From contig JAFYMQ010000183.1 of assembly GCA_017556565.1 (NCBI GenBank), positions 1 to 11,224 of the forward strand: 11,224 nucleotides of DNA, given 5' to 3'. Shown piece after piece: positions 6,956 through 11,224 of this stretch. The notes under the pieces were generated by a model that was not told where the DNA came from, did not search any database, and saw only the letters and a list, made by a program, of their open reading frames with translations. The translations under genes were made by a program, and so were the position numbers. The stretch's first letter is position 1; each line of letters starts with the position of its first letter. The DNA comes from Clostridia bacterium (GTDB taxonomy: Bacteria > Bacillota > Clostridia > Oscillospirales > Butyricicoccaceae).

Positions 6956-8200
6956 ATGCGGGAGATCACCCTACAACAAGTATTAGATGCTCGCGAGCGG
7001 CGTGTCGAAAGACAACGCCGCTTGCTTGTATCTCACAACAAGCCTCTTTTGGTGCTCAATATGAACATCGCAGGCCCCATCAAGCGCAGCGGTGCGGTGG
7101 ATTTTGCATTCTTTGAGGGTGTGGCTGCCATTGACCGCCGTCTGGGCGACAGGGTAGTGGAGCGAGAGCTGACCGACGAGCTGACAGGCCTCGAGTACGT
7201 CTGGGTCTGCGACATGGACGGCGAAGCGCTCAAGGATCTCGCCGTGCAGGAAGAGACCGCCCGACCTGTAGGCCGCCTGTATGATCTGGACGTCATCGGT
7301 CTTGACGGAATGAAGTACAGCCGCAACACCCCCCGCGAATGTATCGTCTGCGGCGGCCCGGTCGGTGTGTGCTCGCGCAGCCGCGCCCACGGTCTGCCCG
7401 CCATTATTGAGGCTACCAATAACAGGCTGATGGAGTTTGCCGCCGACAGACTGAGCGAAATTGCCGTACAGTCGCTGAGGCAGGAGGTCGATCTGACCCC
7501 CAAACCCGGACTTGTCGACCGTAACAACAGCGGCGCACACACGGACATGGACATCACAATGTTCTATCGCTCTGCCGAGTGTCTGAAAGGCTACTTTGAG
7601 CAGGCGGTACTGCTCGGAGCAGGCGGCGACGACTGTATGAAAGCTCTGCAGCAGGCAGGACTGGATGCCGAGCAGGCAATGTTTGCCGTGACAGGCGGCG
7701 TCAACACCCACAAAGGCGCGATTTACGCCTTCGGACTGGTGCTGGCAGCGCTGGGCGCGGTCATGGTGCGCGGCGGAGACCTGTTTGAGCGGGCAGCCGA
7801 GCTTGCAAAGCAGGGAGTGCCGCCTCAGAACACCCACGGCACCGCAGTAAAAGCCAAGTACACCGCAGGCGGCGCGAGAGCCGAGGCGTTTGCAGGCTTC
7901 CCCCATGCCAGAGCGGCGCAGCAGATCATGCGCGAAGACGGCGGCGACGGGGTGCGTGCGTTTGTGAGCCTGCTTGAGCGGGTAGAAGATACCAATCTGC
8001 TCTACCGCGGCGGCAGGGAAGGGCTGGAATACGTGCAGTCGGCGGCGCGGGAAATATTGGCGCAGGGCAGAGAAAACTACGCAAAAAATCTGCTGGCGCT
8101 GGACAAAGAGTGCATAAAACGCAATCTGTCCCCCGGCGGAAGTGCCGACATCATCGCCCTGACATACCTGTTAGATAGTACAAGAGAAATATGGCAGTAA
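6956..8200 (+). CDS. citXG: bifunctional citrate lyase maturation protein CitX-CitG
   Basis: 414 aa fusion. Residues 1 to about 165 are CitX (apo-citrate lyase phosphoribosyl-dephospho-CoA transferase), with NIAGPIK near the start and GRLYDLD (106-112). Cysteines lie at 129, 132 and 139, followed by SRSRAH. From about 170 on it is CitG (triphosphoribosyl-dephospho-CoA synthase), with PKPGLVDRNNSGAHTDMD (from 182), GGVNTHKGA (about 246-254) and SPGGSAD (392-398). Together these would make the prosthetic group from dephospho-CoA and ATP and load it on CitD Ser14. Similar fusions occur in Haemophilus. ATG at 6956 is preferred; TTG at 6953, adjacent to the citF stop, would add one residue. The ribosome site (GAAGAA) is weak and codons are far less biased (GCG, CGG, AGG, GGA appear), fitting low expression of a catalyst. 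Confidence 0.93.
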   Translation: MREITLQQVLDARERRVERQRRLLVSHNKPLLVLNMNIAGPIKRSGAVDFAFFEGVAAIDRRLGDRVVERELTDELTGLEYVWVCDMDGEALKDLAVQEETARPVGRLYDLDVIGLDGMKYSRNTPRECIVCGGPVGVCSRSRAHGLPAIIEATNNRLMEFAADRLSEIAVQSLRQEVDLTPKPGLVDRNNSGAHTDMDITMFYRSAECLKGYFEQAVLLGAGGDDCMKALQQAGLDAEQAMFAVTGGVNTHKGAIYAFGLVLAALGAVMVRGGDLFERAAELAKQGVPPQNTHGTAVKAKYTAGGARAEAFAGFPHARAAQQIMREDGGDGVRAFVSLLERVEDTNLLYRGGREGLEYVQSAAREILAQGRENYAKNLLALDKECIKRNLSPGGSADIIALTYLLDSTREIWQ

Positions 8201-8204
8201 TTTA

Positions 8205-8310
8205 GGGAACGGACTGATTTCACGATTCTACTGCAGAACCCCGGCATCGCCGTACACATAGTACTGCCAATGCCGTTGTTCTTTGTATAATGCGCGAAAT
8301 CCCCGTTCCC
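8205..8310. repeat. 106-bp imperfect foldback element (MITE-like)
   Basis: It begins 4 bp after the citXG stop. Paired blocks nest in order: GGGAACGG (8205) with CCGTTCCC (8303), GATTTC (8216) with GAAATC (8296), AGAAC (8235) with GTTCT (8278), CGGCAT (8242) with ATGCCG (8270), and GTAC (8252) with GTAC (8261). The whole length therefore folds on itself. No target-site duplication is evident. It could be a miniature inverted-repeat element or a structured 3' end of the operon transcript. Confidence 0.6.
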
Positions 8311-8314
8311 CCAA

Positions 8315-8366
8315 GGCTCCCCTTGTTGTAAGGGGAGCTGTCTTTTTGTCAAAAAAGACTGAGGGG
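8315..8366 (+). repeat. two-hairpin repeat element, copy 1
   Basis: The layout is a GC-rich first hairpin (8316-8338), a constant TGTC, a second hairpin GTCTTTTT-gtca-AAAAAGAC (8340-8359), and a tail TGAGGGG. The copies at 9653-9705 and 9714-9758 keep this layout with different stem sequences. Confidence 0.7.
8316..8347 (+). terminator. likely terminator of the cit operon (inside a repeat element)
   Basis: GCTCCCCTT-gttgt-AAGGGGAGC (8316-8338, 9 bp perfect) is followed by TGTCTTTTT. This is a reasonable intrinsic terminator 116 bp after citXG. The same DNA is the first half of a repeat whose relatives lie at 9653 and 9714. Confidence 0.6.
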
Positions 8367-8398
8367 ATATAATCCGCGAAATCCATCGATTTCCCCGA

Positions 8399-8475
8399 GC
8401 ATATTCAATGGCACAATTGTAGGGGTCGGCGTCCTCGACGACCCGCGTTAACAAATCGGTCGCGCAGCGACACCT
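8399..8475 (+). repeat. 77-bp direct repeat, left copy
   Basis: Nearly identical to 9569-9644, with one substitution (8435 T versus 9605 C) and one extra G near 8459. It contains the TGTAGGGG-type hairpin (8416-8447), a GTTAAC site and the hairpin GTCGC-gca-GCGAC (8459-8471). The two copies flank the metallopeptidase gene in the same orientation. Confidence 0.9.
8416..8447 (+). repeat. TGTAGGGG-headed hairpin element
   Basis: Constant head ATTGTAGGGG and tail CCCGC around a GGGTCG/CGACCC stem. It belongs to the same family as 9428-9458 and 9586-9617, and in inverse orientation to the GGGCGGG/CCCGCCC hairpins in the 5' tandem repeats. Confidence 0.7.
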
Positions 8476-8547
8476 TCACTTGCCGTAGGCAAACTTCACT
8501 GCAACGCAACTTCACCGCAACGCAACTTCACCGCAACGCAACTTCAC
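8474..8547 (+). repeat. hairpin array with CTTCAC linkers
   Basis: CTTCAC occurs at 8474, 8494, 8510, 8526 and 8542. The last four are spaced exactly 16 bp apart. The intervals hold TTGCC-gta-GGCAA (8480-8492) and then three GCAACGC-type mini-palindromes, two of them identical. It has the same architecture as the AATTCAT array (231-340) and the ATATCGA array (9766-9851). Confidence 0.8.
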
Positions 8548-8565
8548 CTTTTCACCCTTACCCCT

Positions 8566-8594
8566 TTGACCTTTTGCATAATCCGTGCTAAACT
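8566..8594 (+). promoter_or_regulatory. sigma-A promoter of the metallopeptidase gene
   Basis: TTGACC (8566-8571), a 17-bp spacer and TAAACT (8589-8594) predict a start near 8601 and a short leader of about 24 nt. The promoter lies just downstream of the hairpin array, so the gene is probably transcribed separately from the cit operon. Confidence 0.6.
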
Positions 8595-8624
8595 GTAAAA
8601 TATATACAAGAAAGGATGACTACC

Positions 8625-9359
8625 ATGTATTTGCAGGATTATTTAATATTTCTTCTGGCAATAGTTGCTTGTATGATATTTTCGGCGATCGCATCTACCA
8701 AGGTCAACTCCACCTTTCAGAGCTACAACCGTGTCCGTTCCCGCTCGGGTTATACCGGCAGCGAGGCAGCCCGTCATCTGATGACCCTCAACGGCGTTCA
8801 CGGGATCTCGGTGGGCAGGGTCGGCGGCAGGCTGACCGACCACTACCACCCCACGAAAGCCGTGGTCAATCTGTCCGAAAGTACCTATAACAACTCCTCG
8901 GTCGCAGCCCTTGCCGTTGCCGCGCACGAAATCGGCCACGTTATGCAAAAACAGACCGGCTACGGCTTCTACAATATCCGCACCGCACTGGTGCCCGTGG
9001 TGAACTTTGCATCCCACCTTGCCATGCCCATGGTGGTGTTGGGTCTGCTCATCGAATACCTGTCTCTGGTGGCAAACCCCGATCTGGGCTTCAATATTGC
9101 GATGATCGGCGTGGTGCTCTACGGCGGCTCGCTGCTGTTTGCTCTGGTCACCCTGCCCGTCGAACTCAATGCCTCCCGCCGCGCAAAAGAAATGCTCCTG
9201 CGTGAAGGCATCCTGTACGAAGACGAAATGGAAGGCGCGCAAAAAGTCCTCACCGCCGCCGCCATGACCTATCTTGCATCCCTGCTGACCAATCTGGTGT
9301 ATTTCCTGCGGTTTTTGCTCCGCGTGCTGACCGCCTTCGGCAAACGCGAAAGAAGATAA
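8625..9359 (+). CDS. membrane zinc metallopeptidase, YugP / Zn_peptidase_2 type
   Basis: 244 aa if started at ATG 8625, which has AAAGG 9 nt upstream. The ATG at 8616 touches that site and is rejected. The zinc motif HEIGH is at 101-105 in AVAAHEIGHVMQ, preceded by the family-typical DHYHPTKAVVNLS. Hydrophobic segments lie at about 3-25, 123-150, 155-178 and 212-235, so it is an integral membrane protein. The length is close to the roughly 225 aa of YugP. The family is widespread in Firmicutes and its physiological substrate is not known to me. It has its own promoter and terminator and no functional link to the citrate genes is visible. Codon use is less biased than in the flanking operon. 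Nearly identical 77-bp repeats flank it. Confidence 0.85.
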   Translation: MYLQDYLIFLLAIVACMIFSAIASTKVNSTFQSYNRVRSRSGYTGSEAARHLMTLNGVHGISVGRVGGRLTDHYHPTKAVVNLSESTYNNSSVAALAVAAHEIGHVMQKQTGYGFYNIRTALVPVVNFASHLAMPMVVLGLLIEYLSLVANPDLGFNIAMIGVVLYGGSLLFALVTLPVELNASRRAKEMLLREGILYEDEMEGAQKVLTAAAMTYLASLLTNLVYFLRFLLRVLTAFGKRERR

Positions 9360-9382
9360 AACAGTATATTATATATATGTAT

Positions 9383-9415
9383 AAACCCGGCGGGATCTCA
9401 CTCCCACCGGGTTTT
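9383..9415 (+). terminator. intrinsic terminator of the metallopeptidase gene
   Basis: AAACCCGG-c-GGGA (9383-9395) pairs with TCCC-a-CCGGGTTT (9402-9414) around a six-base loop, with one internal C/A mismatch. It ends in TTTT and lies 23 bp after the stop codon. Confidence 0.7.
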
Positions 9416-9427
9416 ACACTCCGCATA

Positions 9428-9458
9428 ATTGTAGGGGAGGCAGCCCTCTGCCTCCCGC
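9428..9458 (+). repeat. TGTAGGGG-headed hairpin element
   Basis: ATTGTAGGGG head and CCCGC tail as at 8416, but the stem is GGGAGGCAG-ccct-CTGCCTCCC, a perfect 9 bp that is unrelated to the GTCG stem of its relatives. Confidence 0.7.
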
Positions 9459-9459
9459 A

Positions 9460-9497
9460 CGCCGAGATACCACCGTCGCTGCGCTCGGCGCTTTTTT
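9460..9497 (+). terminator. possible second terminator
   Basis: CGCCGAG (9460-9466) pairs with CTCGGCG (9484-9490) and is followed by CTTTTTT. The 17-nt loop is long but can fold further. It is a backup terminator candidate for the metallopeptidase transcript, or a repeat module that happens to end in T. Confidence 0.4.
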
Positions 9498-9502
9498 CGC
9501 CT

Positions 9503-9568
9503 TGTCACCCTGAGCGCAGTCGAAATCCGAGCATAGCGAGGATCGAATGATGCGCAGCATCGGGATCT
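9503..9568 (+). repeat. degenerate hairpin-module stretch
   Basis: A patch of GAGCGCAG / GAGCATAGCGAG-like modules ends in GATGC-gca-GCATC (9549-9561). It lies between CGAGCAT (9528-9534) and GCATATTCAATGG (from 9569). At the left direct repeat the same two strings are fused at 8395-8411, so this copy appears to have extra modules inserted, or the other has lost them. Confidence 0.5.
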
Positions 9569-9644
9569 GCATATTCAATGGCACAATTGTAGGGGTCGGC
9601 GTCCCCGACGACCCGCGTTAACAAATCGTCGCGCAGCGACACCT
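9569..9644 (+). repeat. 77-bp direct repeat, right copy
   Basis: Matches 8399-8475 except for one substitution and one deleted G. It includes the TGTAGGGG hairpin (9586-9617) and GTCGC-gca-GCGAC (9628-9640). Confidence 0.9.
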
Positions 9645-9652
9645 CTATTGAG

Positions 9653-9705
9653 CCTTCCCCTTGATGGGGAAGGTGGCATTTGCGGAGCAAATGACGGATG
9701 AGGTG
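9653..9705 (+). repeat. two-hairpin repeat element, copy 2
   Basis: First hairpin CCTTCCCC-ttgat-GGGGAAGG (9653-9673), second hairpin CATTTGC-gga-GCAAATG (9677-9693), then a tail ACGGATGAGGTGG. It has the same layout as 8315-8366 with different stems. Confidence 0.7.
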
Positions 9706-9713
9706 GAATCTTG

Positions 9714-9758
9714 GCTCTCCCTTTGGGAGAGCTGTCGAGCGAAGCGAGACTGAGAGGG
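9714..9758 (+). repeat. two-hairpin repeat element, copy 3
   Basis: First hairpin GCTCTCCC-ttt-GGGAGAGC (9714-9732), then TGTC, then a small hairpin with the heptamer GCGAAGC at its tip (9739-9745), GACTGAGAGGG tail. It lies directly after copy 2 in the same orientation. Confidence 0.7.
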
Positions 9759-9765
9759 TTTACTC

Positions 9766-9851
9766 ACGCCGCAGGCGTATATCGAATTGCGAAGCAATAT
9801 ATCGAGTTTGCACCGGCAAACATATCGAGTTGCCGCAAGGCAACATATCGA
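9766..9851 (+). repeat. hairpin array with ATATCGA linkers
   Basis: Four hairpins, ACGCC-gca-GGCGT (9766), ATTGC-gaa-GCAAT (9786), GTTTGC-accg-GCAAAC (9806) and GTTGCC-gcaa-GGCAAC (9829), are each followed by an exact ATATCGA (9779, 9799, 9822, 9845). All stems are perfect but mutually different. Confidence 0.85.
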
Positions 9852-9853
9852 CT

Positions 9854-9916
9854 CTTCACAGAGCCGTCGGCTTTGCCGGCACCTTCACTTGTCCTGCAAA
9901 CTTCACTGCAACGCAA
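9854..9916 (+). repeat. second CTTCAC-linked array
   Basis: CTTCAC at 9854, 9883 and 9901, with GCCG/CGGC material and TGCAACGCAA between and after. It abuts the ATATCGA array without a gap and ends in a C-run at about 9918-9932. Same family as 8474-8547. Confidence 0.65.
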
Positions 9917-10028
9917 CCCAACCCCCCCCTCTGTGCCACATATTTTCCCAATCACACCGTTTATTTTGTCATTTTATGTTACAAAACCCGCGTTATTTTA
10001 CAGTTGTGTTACAGTAGCGCCCAAACTA
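9917..10028. other. AT-rich spacer upstream of the SLH gene
   Basis: No gene is seen. It contains TTACA three times (9979, 9998, 10009) and a TTTTGT/ACAAAA dyad (9964-9986). These may be regulator or curvature elements for the downstream promoter, but nothing is recognisable. Confidence 0.4.
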
Positions 10029-10057
10029 TTGCAATTTATTTTTGCCCGTGGTATCAT
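10029..10057 (+). promoter_or_regulatory. candidate promoter P1 of the SLH gene
   Basis: TTGCAA (10029-10034), 17 bp, TATCAT (10052-10057). The predicted start near 10064 gives a leader of about 48 nt that would include the TGTCGC/GCGACA hairpin. Confidence 0.5.
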
Positions 10058-10072
10058 TCAATCATCAAATAA

Positions 10073-10091
10073 TGTCGCTATAATTGCGACA
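10073..10091. promoter_or_regulatory. palindrome enclosing a perfect TATAAT
   Basis: TGTCGC-TATAATT-GCGACA is a perfect 6-bp dyad with the -10 consensus as its centre. The best -35 at the proper distance is weak (ATTCAA/TTCAAT, about 10056-10062). It could be an operator on a second promoter (start near 10091), or a leader hairpin in transcripts from P1. Confidence 0.45.
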
Positions 10092-10111
10092 AATTTTTAG
10101 GAGGAAAAACA

Positions 10112-11224
10112 ATGAGCACCATGAAGAAGATCCTTTCTCTGACCCTGGCACTCGCAATGCTCATGAGTGTTTCCGTCTTCGCCGGTTTCGCAGATGCTGC
10201 TGAAATCGACAAGGATGCTACCGAGGCTGTTAACCTGCTCGCAGCAGTTAACATTCTGAACGGTATCCCCCAGGAAGATGGCACTACTGACTTTGCACCC
10301 GCTGCTACTATCAAGCGCGCAGAAGCAGCTAAGATGATCTACGTTCTCCGCAACGGCGGTAAGGACGACGGCGCTACCACCTGGAAGGGCGTTGTCACCT
10401 TCGCAGACTGCAAGGACCACTGGGCTGCTGGCTATATCGCATACTGCGAAGCTTACGGCATCATCAACGGCCGCACTGAGACCGTCTTTGATCCCGAAGC
10501 ACCCGTAACCGGCATCGAGCTGGCTAAGATGCTGCTCACCACCGCTGGCTACAAGACCGAGGCTGAAGGCTTCACCGGCGCAAACTGGGAGAAGAACGTT
10601 GTTGCTGAGGCTAACGCTGTTAACCTCTTCGCAGGCGTTAAGTTTGCTATCACCGATGCAGCACCCCGTCAGTGGGCAGCTGTTATGTTCAAGAACGCTT
10701 TCGAAGTCAACGTTCCCACCTACATCGGCGACTACAGAGTAGACGGCATCCTGAATGGCGTTCAGGCTATCTCTGTTAAGGAGAAGTTCCTGAAGCTGAC
10801 CGAGGCTGAGGCTGTTGTTCTTGCTACCAAGACCGCTTCCGTCACCGGCACCTACGCTACCGCTGCTACCAAGACTCTGCTCAAGGTTGGCACCGAGATC
10901 GGCGAAGTTGATTTCACCGTTGCTGACGCTCTCGTAGGTCAGCAGGTTAAGGTTGCTGTATACAACGATGAGAGCATCCTCGGCATCGTTGCTACCGGCA
11001 AGGCTGTTATTGGCGAGCTGAAGGTTGGCGCTAAGATCACCTCCGGCACCGATAAGGATAAGTACCCTGTAACCGTTGGCGGCACCACCATCGGCAACAA
11101 GGCTACTACCGATGTTATCTGCGGCACTCTGACTGTTCAGAACGTTCTGGATCAGCAGGCTAAGAAGGGCAACTGGGTTGCTTACACCGCATACGATGTA
11201 GACGGCAACAAGACCGTTGACTAC
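10112..11224 (+). CDS. secreted S-layer homology (SLH) domain protein, 3' end outside window
   Basis: 371 codons, open to the last base, so the C terminus is missing. ATG 10112 is set by AGGAGG at 10099-10104 (7 nt spacing). Residues 1-29 form a signal peptide: KK at 5-6, a hydrophobic core from 7 to 24, and probable cleavage after Ala29 (ADA). SLH repeat 1 is about 33-81 (FAPAATIKRAEAAKMI, with RAE at 69-71). SLH repeat 2 is 97-148 (FADCKDHWAAGYI...GIINGRTETVFDP). A more divergent third is about 153-200. SLH repeats bind pyruvylated cell-wall polymers and anchor surface proteins. The region after about 205 is Thr/Ala/Val/Gly-rich and beta-strand-like, with no fold that I recognise, so this may be the S-layer subunit itself or another exported wall protein. 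Codon bias is as strong as in the cit genes, suggesting abundance. Confidence 0.88.
   Translation, partial: MSTMKKILSLTLALAMLMSVSVFAGFADAAEIDKDATEAVNLLAAVNILNGIPQEDGTTDFAPAATIKRAEAAKMIYVLRNGGKDDGATTWKGVVTFADCKDHWAAGYIAYCEAYGIINGRTETVFDPEAPVTGIELAKMLLTTAGYKTEAEGFTGANWEKNVVAEANAVNLFAGVKFAITDAAPRQWAAVMFKNAFEVNVPTYIGDYRVDGILNGVQAISVKEKFLKLTEAEAVVLATKTASVTGTYATAATKTLLKVGTEIGEVDFTVADALVGQQVKVAVYNDESILGIVATGKAVIGELKVGAKITSGTDKDKYPVTVGGTTIGNKATTDVICGTLTVQNVLDQQAKKGNWVAYTAYDVDGNKTVDY

Noticed and set aside
8315..8366. Small RNA gene
   Set aside because: The hairpins and T-run are better explained by the repeat family acting as a terminator, and no promoter precedes it.
9698..10100. Overlapping short open frames upstream of the SLH gene
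   Set aside because: They are translations of hairpin arrays in several frames at once. None has a convincing ribosome site or protein-like composition.

Overview
The window looks like a low-redundancy stretch of a Clostridia genome, most likely Oscillospirales (Ruminococcaceae/Oscillospiraceae-like gut anaerobe). This is inferred from three things: the strongly biased, moderately GC-rich codon use of the highly expressed genes, an S-layer-homology protein next to a citrate lyase locus, and intergenic spaces packed with short hairpin repeats of a kind I associate with this order. No rRNA, tRNA, CRISPR or transposase gene is visible. Every supported gene is on the + strand.

Layout. 1-230: three 69-bp tandem repeats. 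231-340: an array of small hairpins joined by AATTCAT. 341-565: AT-rich leader with a good sigma-A promoter (480-508) and possible operators. 566-8200: a six-gene metabolic operon: YbhJ-type aconitase-family hydratase, NADP-type isocitrate dehydrogenase (icd), citrate lyase subunits citD, citE and citF, and a fused maturation protein citXG. Gaps are 105 bp and 79 bp around icd, each holding strong hairpins without U-tracts. citD to citXG are then overlapping or nearly touching. 8201-8600: intergenic, with a 106-bp foldback, a terminator-like repeat and a CTTCAC-linked hairpin array. 8625-9359: a membrane zinc metallopeptidase (YugP/Zn_peptidase_2 type) with its own promoter and terminator. 9360-10095: more than 700 bp of repeat modules with no gene. 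10112-end: the 5' part of a secreted SLH-domain protein that runs off the window.

How the genes work together. Citrate can go through hydratase and isocitrate dehydrogenase to 2-oxoglutarate, CO2 and reduced cofactor. Alternatively, citrate lyase cleaves it to acetate and oxaloacetate. CitX makes and transfers, and CitG supplies, the prosthetic group that CitD carries. The locus lacks citC (lyase ligase), citrate synthase and a citrate transporter, so either these lie elsewhere or the lyase is used in an unusual way.

The most unusual signal is outside the genes. The intergenic spaces are mosaics of small stem-loops in which the linkers are constant but the stems change on both sides together. 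Most of their loops are GNA triloops on the + strand, mostly closed by C-G, a class known to form exceptionally stable single-stranded DNA mini-hairpins. This may be an undescribed repeat system that spreads or acts through single-stranded DNA.
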